A DNA stretch of 36,317 bases, from assembly GCA_016215315.1 (NCBI GenBank), contig JACRKG010000042.1, positions 1-36,317 of the forward strand. The letters run 5' to 3'. Position numbers and translations under genes: made by a program. The first letter of the stretch is position 1; every line of letters starts with the position of its first letter. The notes below the pieces were generated by a model. The model had not been told where the DNA came from. It worked only from the letters and a program-made list of their open reading frames with translations, and did no database searches. The DNA comes from Candidatus Woesearchaeota archaeon (lineage in GTDB: Archaea > Nanobdellota > Nanobdellia > Woesearchaeales > ARS49). This document shows, one piece after another, positions 22,979 to 30,691 of this stretch.

Positions 22979-23659
22979 ATGATGTGTCCTGAATGTAAAA
23001 ATCAAGTAATAAGCAAAGGATTTGAAATCTTTTGCCCAAAATGCAGTCTTATAATAGAAGATGAACCTATAATAAACAAAGAATCTAGAATATACCAAGA
23101 AATCTTCAGTGATTTAACCTATCCTGACAGAATTTTTGAGGGCAACAAAAGAGATGTTGAGTTGATTTGTAGTTTTTTTAAGGTTCCAAGTTTTGTGGAA
23201 AAAGAAGCATTAAACATATTTAGAGCATGCTTACAGAAAAAATTAAGTGCGGGACGAGATATGGAGAACCTGGCGTTTGTATCTTTTTATCTAGCAACGC
23301 AAGTACAAAAATTTGAGTTTAACTTGGAAAAATTAAGAGAATTTGACAAAGACGTAGATGTAGCCTATTTGCGATTTTTAGCAAAAAAAACAAGCGAAGT
23401 TTTAGGTACAACCGTTGCATTTAAAGATGAAATGATAGAAACGTTCAGTAAAAAATTAAAGATTCCTAGAAATGTTTTGCTAAAAGCAAAAGATTTACTG
23501 AAAAACAAAGAACTTTTTAGAAATAAAAGCGAAAAAACAAGAGTTGCATCAGTTTTGTATTTTTTAAGTAAAAAACGCCCCTTAATAGAATTTTGCAGGG
23601 CGGGAAATGTAAGTCCTGAAGTTGTAAAAAATTTAGTAGAGGTGTTAGAAAATGGTTAG
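22979..23659 (+). CDS. Divergent TFB/TFIIB-like transcription factor
   Basis: 226 residues from ATG 22979 (a second ATG follows at 22982), behind aaggagg. N-terminal zinc ribbon CPECKNQV...FCPKCSLIIEDEP, the typical TFIIB ribbon spacing, with a reader-like acidic segment after it; then two helical regions (about 60-135 and 140-225) consistent with cyclin folds. The protein is shorter and more divergent than a housekeeping TFB (about 300 residues). Expected to bind at BRE/TATA and recruit RNA polymerase, perhaps to element promoters. Overlaps the next gene by 8 bp. Confidence 0.62.
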   Translation: MMCPECKNQVISKGFEIFCPKCSLIIEDEPIINKESRIYQEIFSDLTYPDRIFEGNKRDVELICSFFKVPSFVEKEALNIFRACLQKKLSAGRDMENLAFVSFYLATQVQKFEFNLEKLREFDKDVDVAYLRFLAKKTSEVLGTTVAFKDEMIETFSKKLKIPRNVLLKAKDLLKNKELFRNKSEKTRVASVLYFLSKKRPLIEFCRAGNVSPEVVKNLVEVLENG

Positions 23660-23924
23660 ACTAGATTTACTTCAGTTAAGGATGAGTGCAGAAGAGAAAG
23701 AATTAGTAAAAGATCTTGCAACTAAATCAGGTTGCAAAAATATTTCGGAGTACTTAAGAAACTTATTGATGCAACAAAATAATGTTTTCGAAGTTGAAAC
23801 AAAAATGAAAAAATATGCTTTTGAAATAAAATTAGCATTAAGAATCATTGAAAGAAGTATGCAAGATATTACAAATGACATCACGGGAGGCATTACAAAA
23901 AATGAGGAAAAACCACTACTTTAG
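23652..23924 (+). CDS. Ribbon-helix-helix protein 1
   Basis: 90 residues. RLDLLQLRMSAEEKELVKDLATKSGCKNISEYLRNLLMQQ (3-42) has the order beta strand, helix, turn, helix of ribbon-helix-helix DNA-binding proteins (CopG/MobC-type), with the second-helix pattern NISEYLRNLL. The C-terminal half is a helix with no motif. Start overlaps the TFB-like gene. Candidate regulator or relaxosome-like accessory protein of the element. Confidence 0.65.
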   Translation: MVRLDLLQLRMSAEEKELVKDLATKSGCKNISEYLRNLLMQQNNVFEVETKMKKYAFEIKLALRIIERSMQDITNDITGGITKNEEKPLL

Positions 23925-24120
23925 AATCTTTGTATCTGAGATTCAAAAAGAAATAATTAAGAAAAATGCAGAACTGAACGGATACAAAAACGTCTCTCAA
24001 TTTTTAAGAGATATAGCCATTAACCGCCACCCAGTATTTATTGAAAAATTTAATTTGCTTTTTAAAAAAATCATGGAGGATTACAATGGAAGAAGAAATA
24101 AAAACACCCAAATGGATTGA
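23902..24120 (+). CDS. Ribbon-helix-helix protein 2
   Basis: 72 residues taken from ATG 23902 (gggagg at 23885-23890). HYFRIFVSEIQKEIIKKNAELNGYKNVSQFLRDIAI (5-40) again shows strand-helix-turn-helix with NVSQFLRDIA, parallel to RHH protein 1, so the two may be paralogues or a heterodimer. The frame overlaps the preceding gene by 23 bp. The C-terminus is basic. Confidence 0.6.
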   Translation: MRKNHYFRIFVSEIQKEIIKKNAELNGYKNVSQFLRDIAINRHPVFIEKFNLLFKKIMEDYNGRRNKNTQMD

Positions 24121-24220
24121 AAAACTCGAAGAAGTTTGCAAAATAATAGACGAAGAAGTAAAAAGAGAAAAACTACTAGAAATGCTAAAATTAAAAAAAA
24201 ATAAAATTTTTAGCACTTAA
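24086..24220 (+). CDS. Small charged helical protein
   Basis: 44 residues from ATG 24086, behind ggagg at 24075-24079, overlapping RHH protein 2. Composition is dominated by Glu and Lys in a likely single helix (KTPKWIEKLEEVCKIIDEEV). No family is recognised. The stop overlaps the stop of the convergent integrase gene by 4 bp. Supported by ribosome binding site and operon position only. Confidence 0.5.
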   Translation: MEEEIKTPKWIEKLEEVCKIIDEEVKREKLLEMLKLKKNKIFST

Positions 24221-25437
24221 CAATCTATCTTTAAAGTCCTAAGCTTGCTAACTAATAATTGCAGAACCTCAGGATCATCAATCAATTTGTTAAGGTAAGA
24301 ATCCGCCATTTCTCTTTTTTCTTTCAACTGTTTATTCTGCTCATCAAATTGTATGGCCACAACACTATCAAGTACTCCTCCACACTTACTACAAAATTTA
24401 TTTTCCGAAGCATTAAGAAACTCACACCTAGAACACACTTTCGGCTTTAATTGACTCTCCTCTTTTTTCTCATCAACACTCAACCCATACAATTTCAGTA
24501 ACGCCCCATCAGTATTCTTACCACTCAAATGAACATAAGTACTAGGCATATCACTACCCTGAACCCAACCAAAATACTGATTCATCTGAAATTCAGTTAA
24601 ATGATTTGCTAAATAAGTAGCTCTAGCATGCCTAAAACTATGAGGATTACACCTTTTGTTAATCTTCGCCTTTTCAAAAGCCTGTCTCAAAATCCTACGA
24701 AAACTATCATATTCTAAAAATTCGCCAATATATTTATTGCTTATATTAACCCATAACGGACTTTCTCTATCATTCCTTCCCATGTGCTGCTGCAACCAAT
24801 TAGCAATATAAGGAGTACTCCCCACCAATCTTATTTTTCTGGGACCAGTTTTTCCAGTTACATTTATGATACTCCCATACTTGTCAAAAACAACATCCTT
24901 TATTCTCAAACCAAGAATTTCCCCAACCCTAGCACCACTCTCCCACAAAACAATAACTAAAGCTTTATTTCTTGCATGATCACTAACCTCTAACAACTTC
25001 TTAACTTCATCCTCAATTAACAAATCCCCTTCACTAGGCAATTTTTGCATATTCTTAGGAAAATTCGTTTTAATCCACTTAACCTCAAGAGGATACTCCT
25101 TTCTCTCACAACCCTTTAACCACTGAAAAAACCTCTTAAGCATAACCTTGTACATTTGCTTAGTCCATTCAGAATAATCACGCCTCTGTATGTCAGTCAC
25201 AAACTCTTCAACATCCTCTTTAGTAATCTTCATAAATTCCTTGTTAAAACTTTTAGTTATTATCGCTAAAATCTGCAAATATCTATCAATTCTTCCCTTG
25301 CTCAAGTTTTCTCTAACCAAATATTGCTCAAACTTAAAGATCAACTCTTTGTTAATCTCGGGCGTATCCAAATTCTTAATTCTCCTCTCTGACTGCTCCA
25401 ACCTTTTAGTATAGTGGTGTATTTCTATTTTTGTCAT
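24217..25437 (-). CDS. Tyrosine recombinase / integrase with C-terminal zinc ribbon
   Basis: 406 residues. SAM-like core-binding domain at about 30-110, then the catalytic domain with Arg170 (ESGARVGEIL), Lys196 (VTGKTG), His266-x-x-Arg269 (PHSFRHARA), Trp291 in the His/Trp position and Tyr301 (STYVHLSG). A zinc ribbon follows (CSRC at 335-338, CSKC at 349-352), common in archaeal integrases. It catalyses site-specific recombination between element and chromosome. The gene lies 170 bp from the 3' end of tRNA-Asn, the expected attachment site. A ribosome binding site (ggaggt) precedes the ATG. Confidence 0.92.
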   Translation of the reverse strand: MTKIEIHHYTKRLEQSERRIKNLDTPEINKELIFKFEQYLVRENLSKGRIDRYLQILAIITKSFNKEFMKITKEDVEEFVTDIQRRDYSEWTKQMYKVMLKRFFQWLKGCERKEYPLEVKWIKTNFPKNMQKLPSEGDLLIEDEVKKLLEVSDHARNKALVIVLWESGARVGEILGLRIKDVVFDKYGSIINVTGKTGPRKIRLVGSTPYIANWLQQHMGRNDRESPLWVNISNKYIGEFLEYDSFRRILRQAFEKAKINKRCNPHSFRHARATYLANHLTEFQMNQYFGWVQGSDMPSTYVHLSGKNTDGALLKLYGLSVDEKKEESQLKPKVCSRCEFLNASENKFCSKCGGVLDSVVAIQFDEQNKQLKEKREMADSYLNKLIDDPEVLQLLVSKLRTLKIDC

Positions 25438-25528
25438 TTTCCAACCTCCAGAAATAATGATTGCCGAACTTTCTTATATGCTTTCTGCGCACTTTAGTAC
25501 CAACAAAAAGCCACTTGAAAAACAGAAA

Positions 25529-25589
25529 CGCCTAGACCAGGCGCATATCACCAAGTTCACCGCCAGAACCGAAAAAATGGGGTCTGGCG
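25529..25589. repeat. Two GC-rich hairpins between integrase and tRNA-Asn
   Basis: Hairpin 1: cgcct/aggcg with loop agacc (25529-25543). Hairpin 2: cgccagaacc paired with gggtctggcg (25561-25589), ten positions with one mismatch and a 9-nt A-rich loop. Both are much richer in GC than their surroundings. They lie just inside the putative right end of the element and could be recombinase arm sites or a structured RNA following tRNA-Asn. Confidence 0.6.
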
Positions 25590-25607
25590 TCGAACTCAGT
25601 CCCTACA

Positions 25608-25693
25608 CGCCCCGGGCCGGACTCGAACCGGCGACCTTGCGGTTCCTATCAGTTGATAACAGCCGCACGCTCCAGCCACTGAGCTACCAGGGC
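25608..25693 (-). tRNA. tRNA-Asn (anticodon GTT) with 13-nt intron
   Basis: Acceptor GCCCTGG/CCGGGGC (one G-T pair), discriminator G, D-stem GCTC/GAGC, anticodon stem TGCGG/CCGCA, T-stem GCCGG/CCGGC with loop TTCGAGT. The anticodon loop is 20 nt. Removing 13 nt (plus-strand 25644-25656) leaves CTGTTAA with anticodon GTT. The precursor forms a canonical bulge-helix-bulge: 4-bp helix CUGU/AUAG flanked by 3-nt bulges UAU and GAA, each cut after its second base, which places the intron exactly at 37/38. The last 11 bases match 4477-4487 and mark the putative attR. Confidence 0.94.
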
Positions 25694-25820
25694 ACTAAAG
25701 CAAGAAAAACACTTTTGTTTTTAAGGCTTTTGAAGATTTTCCTGCGGAAAATCACAATTACATAAATATTTGCTAGTATGAAGATCATTTTATAAAAATA
25801 ACTCCTTTTTAACCATCAAG

Positions 25821-26081
25821 ATGGAATCGTTTAATTATGATTTAGAAATTGACAAAGCAGTAGAAAAGATCAAGCAAGAAAATGCAAAAGTTGTTTGCAT
25901 TCAATTACCTGAAGGACTAAAACCTAAAGCTAAAGAAATCATTAAAGAACTAGAAAAAAGAACCACTGCAACAATAATAACTTGGTTAGGTAGTTGTTAT
26001 GGTGCTTGTGATATCCCCACACAAGTAGAATTGCTAGGTGTTGATTTATTAATTCAATGGGGACACAGTAGTTGGAAGTAA
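25821..26081 (+). CDS. Dph2 (diphthamide synthesis) N-terminal fragment
   Basis: 86 residues starting SFNYDLEIDKAVEKIKQENAKVVCIQLPEGLKP and containing WLGSCYGACDIP, the first cysteine motif of Dph1/Dph2 radical enzymes (Cys ligand of the 4Fe-4S cluster), then GVDLLIQWGHSSW. Intact archaeal Dph2 has about 330 residues and three such cysteine regions; this frame stops after the first domain and the convergent carS gene follows 21 bp later, so the rest is absent here. A leaderless promoter (tttataaaaat near 25790) is still present. Probably a truncated, non-functional remnant. Confidence 0.82.
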   Translation: MESFNYDLEIDKAVEKIKQENAKVVCIQLPEGLKPKAKEIIKELEKRTTATIITWLGSCYGACDIPTQVELLGVDLLIQWGHSSWK

Positions 26082-26102
26082 TTTTTTTGCAGAGCAAAAA
26101 AA

Positions 26103-26618
26103 TTACCATTTTAATTTTCTTATTCCTAAATAATAACCTAAATGATTTGCTAAAACGTGCAATAAGAAACTAAAAAACACAACAATAACACCATTCAGCC
26201 AGCCAATAAAATACAAAGGACTAACAAACAATAACGCTCCAACAGAATAATCTATTTGATCAAAAGGAATCCAAGGTTGTCCTGATTTTATATTTATTCT
26301 TCTCTTTAAAAAACTTTTGACAGCATCTCCAATTAAAGCTCCAAAACCAAGCAAGAAACCAAAAAGCAAGGGTTGCGAATGATTATAAAGTTCTAAACCA
26401 GTATTAAATTTTGATTGAATAAAAACAACAATTATTGCTGACAGAATACCTCCAATTAATCCTTTCCAAGTTTTATGATCCCCAAAAAGTCTTTTTTTGT
26501 TCCACGTAATTCCAAAATCCATTGGAGTTGTGAAAAAGTTAAGTTTTCCTAAAAATACCGGCGCCATATTCGCAAAATAAATTGGCAAAATAAAATAAAA
26601 TAATTTTATTATTTCCAT
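26103..26618 (-). CDS. carS: CDP-archaeol synthase
   Basis: 171 residues with four to five transmembrane helices. Signature stretches of the CarS/DUF46 family: NMAPVF near the N-terminus, FGDHKTWKGLIGG (about 45-57), GFGALIGDAVKSFLKRR (about 88-104) and PFDQIDYSVGALLF. The enzyme transfers CMP from CTP to unsaturated archaetidic acid (EC 2.7.7.67), making the activated lipid for archaeal polar head-group addition at the membrane. Overlaps the CDP-alcohol transferase gene by 10 bp, so synthesis and use of CDP-archaeol are coupled. Confidence 0.92.
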   Translation of the reverse strand: MEIIKLFYFILPIYFANMAPVFLGKLNFFTTPMDFGITWNKKRLFGDHKTWKGLIGGILSAIIVVFIQSKFNTGLELYNHSQPLLFGFLLGFGALIGDAVKSFLKRRINIKSGQPWIPFDQIDYSVGALLFVSPLYFIGWLNGVIVVFFSFLLHVLANHLGYYLGIRKLKW

Positions 26619-27157
26619 AAAACGTGAAAGATAGTTTTCGAATTTATTTTTGGATTCTTTTTCATCAAAAGTATAATGAATTCTTCAGTACAATGAAGAA
26701 TAATTATTGCAAAAACAAAAGTAAACAAATAAGGGTTGACTTTGTTCATTAAAACGCTTAACATAAACAACAAAAAAAATAATCCCGCACATAATTTTGC
26801 ACTCCATAAATGCAAGCTGACTATTTTTTTGTGTTTTATGAATTGTGTGATAAAATCTATTAAAAAAGCCACAATAGCCAAAATTGGCATAAATGCATTA
26901 AGTAAAACAAAATCCTGGAATAACCAATAAAACCACAACAGCATTGAAGAATTAAATATTAAATCTGCAACACTATCAAGTTTTGCTCCAAAAACAGTTT
27001 CTTGTTTAAGCTTTCTTGCCAGAAAGCCATCTAGAAAATCAGTGATTGCACAGAAAAAAACTCCGATAACAAAAAGATTTTTATCATAAAATAAAAGCAC
27101 GTAGCAAATTAAAGTAACAATCATTCTTAACCAAGATAGCACTGTTGGATAATTCAT
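26609..27157 (-). CDS. CDP-alcohol phosphatidyltransferase family protein
   Basis: 182 residues from ATG 27157, chosen because a TATA-like tttaaatat lies about 25 nt upstream, a leaderless arrangement. The CDP-alcohol transferase motif is complete: DFLDGFLARKLKQETVFGAKLDSVAD, i.e. D-x2-D-G-x2-A-R-x8-G-x3-D-x3-D, near residue 38. Five to six further membrane helices follow. It transfers an alcohol head group to CDP-archaeol; the identity (glycerophosphate, inositol phosphate or serine) cannot be read from sequence. Operon with carS. Confidence 0.9.
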   Translation of the reverse strand: MNYPTVLSWLRMIVTLICYVLLFYDKNLFVIGVFFCAITDFLDGFLARKLKQETVFGAKLDSVADLIFNSSMLLWFYWLFQDFVLLNAFMPILAIVAFLIDFITQFIKHKKIVSLHLWSAKLCAGLFFLLFMLSVLMNKVNPYLFTFVFAIIILHCTEEFIILLMKKNPKINSKTIFHVLWK

Positions 27158-27265
27158 AGAATAAAACAAGCAGTTATCATATTTAAACTTTTACCCCAAA
27201 AATTTTGTGAAACAAAATTTTTACAAAACATTTAAATAAATCCTTCTTTAATTACTACTAAAAAG

Positions 27266-27568
27266 ATGGTGTTATCGCTTTACGATTGGATCTATGGTAT
27301 TTCTGGCCTAGCTTCTTTTTTTCTCGCAATAGTTGCCGTTTTTTTAGCAATTGATCTAATCAGAAGAACAAAAAAACAATTAAAACCTTGGAAATTTTTT
27401 TTGTGCGCACTAATATTATTCTCGTTGTGGGAAATGTTAGGTGCTTTGTCAACTTTTGGAGTTATTGAGCACAGTCTGTTAATAACAATTCTGCCCTCTT
27501 TTTTTCTCGCACTATTATTAGTTTCTTTAGTGTTGCAAATTCAAATCGCTAAAGGGTGGGCTAAATGA
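27266..27568 (+). CDS. Three-TM membrane protein, paralogue A
   Basis: 100 residues with three hydrophobic helices (about 9-31, 42-60, 70-93). KPWKFFLCALILFSLWEMLGALSTFGVIE aligns with APWKFVFAALGVGLIEELTIVLRSSGVIS in the following gene, so the two are tandem paralogues. TATA-like tttaaataa is about 30 nt upstream. Overlaps the next gene by 4 bp. No family recognised. Confidence 0.7.
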   Translation: MVLSLYDWIYGISGLASFFLAIVAVFLAIDLIRRTKKQLKPWKFFLCALILFSLWEMLGALSTFGVIEHSLLITILPSFFLALLLVSLVLQIQIAKGWAK

Positions 27569-27861
27569 GCACTTTAAAAGAAGCATTTACATTAGTTGCT
27601 CCTTGGTATAATTTGGCAATGATTTTAGTTGGCCTGTATTTATTTTTTGTTCTGTCAAAAATAAAAAACAATTCAATAAATTTGGCTCCTTGGAAATTTG
27701 TTTTTGCTGCTTTAGGTGTTGGCTTAATTGAAGAACTAACAATAGTCTTAAGATCTTCAGGAGTTATAAGCGTGCCAATACACATTAATGGTTTTTTTGA
27801 AGTTATAATTATAGGTTTACTGCTATATACTCTATTCCTAAAACGTAAAATCTTAAGATGA
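27565..27861 (+). CDS. Three-TM membrane protein, paralogue B
   Basis: 98 residues with three hydrophobic helices (about 14-33, 43-60, 72-92) and a basic C-terminus (KRKILR). Shares the PWKF-alanine-rich-helix pattern with its upstream neighbour, with which it is translationally coupled (atga). Probably forms a heteromeric membrane complex. No family recognised. Confidence 0.7.
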   Translation: MSTLKEAFTLVAPWYNLAMILVGLYLFFVLSKIKNNSINLAPWKFVFAALGVGLIEELTIVLRSSGVISVPIHINGFFEVIIIGLLLYTLFLKRKILR

Positions 27862-27887
27862 CAAATAAAAATAGAAGAATAAAGGGC

Positions 27888-29090
27888 CTATTTTTCTTTT
27901 ATTTTGTGGTATATGATTACTACTGGAATTATCAAAATTGCCGAAATTATTATCGTATATTTTGCTCCTATAATATCTATGCTTAGTCCTGAGATTAGTA
28001 TTGCAGTTATTCCGCTTATTGCTATTAGTATGCTTTCAACGCTGCAAATTGTTGCTCTTAGTTTTGAAGGAATAAATCTGTGCAAGTAAACTCTTTCTGC
28101 TGGTGTTCTCATAGCTATAAAGAAATATAATGATAGCAGTATCAGAATTGCAATTGTTGCATTAAAAGCAAATACTGTTAGAAGAATTACTGTACTAATT
28201 AGCAAGGTGATATTTCTTAAGAATTTTCTTTCTTTTCCTTTTTTTACCAGTTTGCTAGAAATTATTGGAGCAAACACGCCCATTATGCCATGCGCAGATA
28301 GCAAATAACCGAAAGCATAATCAGGTATTCTTAAGTCTTTTAGAAATGTTATCCATCCCAAATCTTCGCTGAATGCTATTGCAAAAACCATCATAAATGT
28401 AGCAAAAAACAAGCGAAATAAAACAGGATTATTTCTGCTGTAATTAATTGATTTAATGGCTTGTTTGTTCGTTTGATCGAAAAGAAATTTAATTTTAATT
28501 TTTTGTTTAGTGAAATGTTCACTTGCAAAACTTAATAAAATGGCACTAACTAAAAAAGACAAACCCCCGAAAATCCACACAATAGAAAGCCCAAAAATTT
28601 TTACTAAAAAAGCCCCAAAAAAACCAGCAATAATAAGGCCAAAACTATCTAAACTACTCCTTTTAACAAAAAAAGTGTGAAAAAAATCTTTTTTCTTGCT
28701 TTTTATTAAATCAATAATCCATGCTTCTTCAGCTCCAGACCTCAAAGAACTTCCAACACCTATTACTGCAGAAGAAACTAGCATTAAATAAAAATTATCC
28801 AAGAAAAATATAGAAATAATGCCTAATGCCTCTAAAATTGTACTTAACAAGACAGAAACCTTCCGACCATATAAATCAGCAATAGCGCCAGTAGGAATCT
28901 CAAACAACATCCTAAACAAAGGCATGAATGCAGTAAAAACACCAACTTGAAACAAACTAAAACCTAAATTAGTAAAATAAACAACACCAAATGCAGGCAT
29001 GAAAAACAACATGGGAGAAAGTAAAGCATCTAAGTAAAACGGCCACAACAAACTTAACTCATCTTTTTTAAATAACTTCACGAAAAACAC
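27888..29090 (-). CDS. MFS transporter
   Basis: 400 residues with about twelve transmembrane helices. The loop between helices 2 and 3 reads FEIPTGAIADLYGRKVSVLLS, the G-x3-D-x2-G-R-[KR] motif of the major facilitator superfamily. The start is a GTG at 29090, with a TATA-like atttatttaa about 25 nt before it. Substrate unknown; the PTG-A-ADLYGRK type is common in drug and sugar efflux-like MFS proteins. Confidence 0.88.
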   Translation of the reverse strand: MFFVKLFKKDELSLLWPFYLDALLSPMLFFMPAFGVVYFTNLGFSLFQVGVFTAFMPLFRMLFEIPTGAIADLYGRKVSVLLSTILEALGIISIFFLDNFYLMLVSSAVIGVGSSLRSGAEEAWIIDLIKSKKKDFFHTFFVKRSSLDSFGLIIAGFFGAFLVKIFGLSIVWIFGGLSFLVSAILLSFASEHFTKQKIKIKFLFDQTNKQAIKSINYSRNNPVLFRLFFATFMMVFAIAFSEDLGWITFLKDLRIPDYAFGYLLSAHGIMGVFAPIISSKLVKKGKERKFLRNITLLISTVILLTVFAFNATIAILILLSLYFFIAMRTPAERVYLHRFIPSKLRATICSVESILIAISGITAILISGLSIDIIGAKYTIIISAILIIPVVIIYHKIKEK

Positions 29091-29160
29091 TCTTCAAAAA
29101 CAGAATCAATTAAATAAATACTTAAAACTTTGTAAAATCAACAAAAATAAGGCAAAAATT

Positions 29161-29487
29161 CTATAACTGTTTTCTTTTTTCTTTGATTTCTTTAATATGA
29201 GGTATTCTAGTAAATCCTTTACATTCAAAACAAGTTATTACTACCTTTCCTTCTTTTGTTCTTACTCTAGAATTCGTTCCAGGAACTAAATATGAATAAC
29301 AATCTTTGCAGAATTTTCTTCTCAATTCTAAAGGAAGTCTCATCCTGTGCTTCATTGCTAAATTTCTAGCTTTTCTCACATAATTATTTGCAAGTTCTTT
29401 ATTTTTTCCAAATAATTCTTTTGATTTTTCGAAGAGGACTTTTATTTCTGTCATTGCTTGTTTGTTAGAGAATTTCTTTTTTGTCAT
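29161..29487 (-). CDS. rnp4: Ribonuclease P protein component 4
   Basis: 108 residues: two N-terminal helices (LFEKSKELFGKNKELANNYVRKARNLAMKHRMRLP) followed by a zinc ribbon (FCKDCYSYLVPG ... ITCFECKGFTR), the Rpr2/Rpp21 pattern. The protein binds the specificity domain of RNase P RNA with Rpp29 during tRNA 5' processing. The start overlaps the pgk stop by 4 bp, so it is translated from the pgk transcript. Confidence 0.92.
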   Translation of the reverse strand: MTKKKFSNKQAMTEIKVLFEKSKELFGKNKELANNYVRKARNLAMKHRMRLPLELRRKFCKDCYSYLVPGTNSRVRTKEGKVVITCFECKGFTRIPHIKEIKEKRKQL

Positions 29488-30635
29488 TCTAACGCCTTTA
29501 TTCCAGGAAGTTCTTTTCCTGATAAGAAATCAAGACATGCTCCTCCGCCCATAGATACATGACCATATTTGTCTTTGTAATTGCTAACAGCACTAAGAGT
29601 TTCTCCTCCTCCAATCACGACAAATCCATTATGATTGGCCAAGAATTTAGCAATTTCTTTTGTTCCTTTAGCGAATTTTTCTATCTCGAATAAACCTACT
29701 GGTCCATTCCAGAATATTGTTGCTGCTTGACTCAAAATTTTTTCAAAATCTTTAATTGTTTCAGGACCTAAATCAACACCAAACCACTTTTCAGGAATTT
29801 CTTCTATTTTAACCGCTTTTGTTTGAGCTTTTTCACTCAAATCTTCTGCAACAACTACATCGGTTGGTAGAACTAATTTATTTGAAAAAATTTTTACCAA
29901 TTCTTCAGCAGGTTCCAAACTTTCTTTTTCTAGTTTACTCTTACCAACATTAAGCCCTTTTAATTTTAAGAAAGGAAAAATCATTGCTCCGCCAATCAAA
30001 AGTTTATCGGTTCTTTTTGCCAAATTTTCAATTAACGCTAATTTGTCACTCACTTTTGCCCCACCTAACAAAACAACAAAAGGTTTTTTAGGATTTAATA
30101 CTTTTTTAAGTTCTTCAATTTCCTTTTGCAATTGCAAACCTGCACAGGAAGGCATTAGTTTAGGTAATTGAGCTACTGAAGCATGCTTTCTATGACAAAC
30201 ACTGAACGCGTCATTCACATACATATCTGCCAGAGAAGCTAATTTTTTTGCAAACAAAGTATCATTTTTTTCTTCTTCTTTATAAAAACGCACATTTTCG
30301 AGCAAAACTATCTCACCAGACTTCATACTTTCTATTTGAGCAACAATAAATGGACTAACACAATCTTTTAGTTGCTTCACCGGTTTTTTTAACAAATTAG
30401 AAAGTTCTTGACTAACAGGAACCAAACTTAACTTTTGAACTCTATTTCCTTTAGGCTGACCTAAATGAGATAATAATAAAACTTTGGCATTTTTTTTGAC
30501 CAAATAATTAATCGTAGGAATTGCTGCTTTTATCCTAGAATTATCAAGCACTTTACCTTTTTCTATTGGAACATTGAAATCTACCCTCACTAGAACTGTC
30601 TTATTTTTGAAGTTAAAATCTTGAAGTAAACGCAT
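29484..30635 (-). CDS. pgk: Phosphoglycerate kinase
   Basis: 383 residues. N-terminal substrate-binding signatures VLVRVDFNVPI, DNSRI and LLLSHLGQPKG; ENVRFY and DAFSVCHRKHAS; then the nucleotide domain LLGGAKVSDKL, GGAMIFPFLK, FWNGPVGLFE and VIGGGETLSA. Catalyses 1,3-bisphosphoglycerate plus ADP to 3-phosphoglycerate plus ATP (EC 2.7.2.3). Length is slightly below the usual 390-415. A TATA-like ttttaaaat lies about 25 nt before the ATG (leaderless). Confidence 0.97.
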   Translation of the reverse strand: MRLLQDFNFKNKTVLVRVDFNVPIEKGKVLDNSRIKAAIPTINYLVKKNAKVLLLSHLGQPKGNRVQKLSLVPVSQELSNLLKKPVKQLKDCVSPFIVAQIESMKSGEIVLLENVRFYKEEEKNDTLFAKKLASLADMYVNDAFSVCHRKHASVAQLPKLMPSCAGLQLQKEIEELKKVLNPKKPFVVLLGGAKVSDKLALIENLAKRTDKLLIGGAMIFPFLKLKGLNVGKSKLEKESLEPAEELVKIFSNKLVLPTDVVVAEDLSEKAQTKAVKIEEIPEKWFGVDLGPETIKDFEKILSQAATIFWNGPVGLFEIEKFAKGTKEIAKFLANHNGFVVIGGGETLSAVSNYKDKYGHVSMGGGACLDFLSGKELPGIKALE

Positions 30636-30691
30636 AAATACATACTAAATGATAGATTTTAAAAGAATTTCGTTTTTTAGACATTTCTAGC

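Larger units (their letters stand above)
4477..25618. mobile_element. Putative integrated element with T4SS-like operon, DGR and integrase (about 21 kb)
   Basis: The right end is tRNA-Asn with a tyrosine recombinase immediately inside it; the left end is the 11-bp tRNA-end match at 4477. Gene content between them is accessory: a VirB2/VirB6/VirB4-like operon, a complete DGR, a second TFB-like factor, two ribbon-helix-helix proteins and several tiny zinc-ribbon genes. Genes on both outer sides are mainly chromosomal in type (tRNAs, helicase, lipid synthesis, pgk). No relaxase was recognised, so self-transfer is unproven; the machinery may serve another secretion purpose. The boundaries are inferred from the short repeat. 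Confidence 0.6.
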
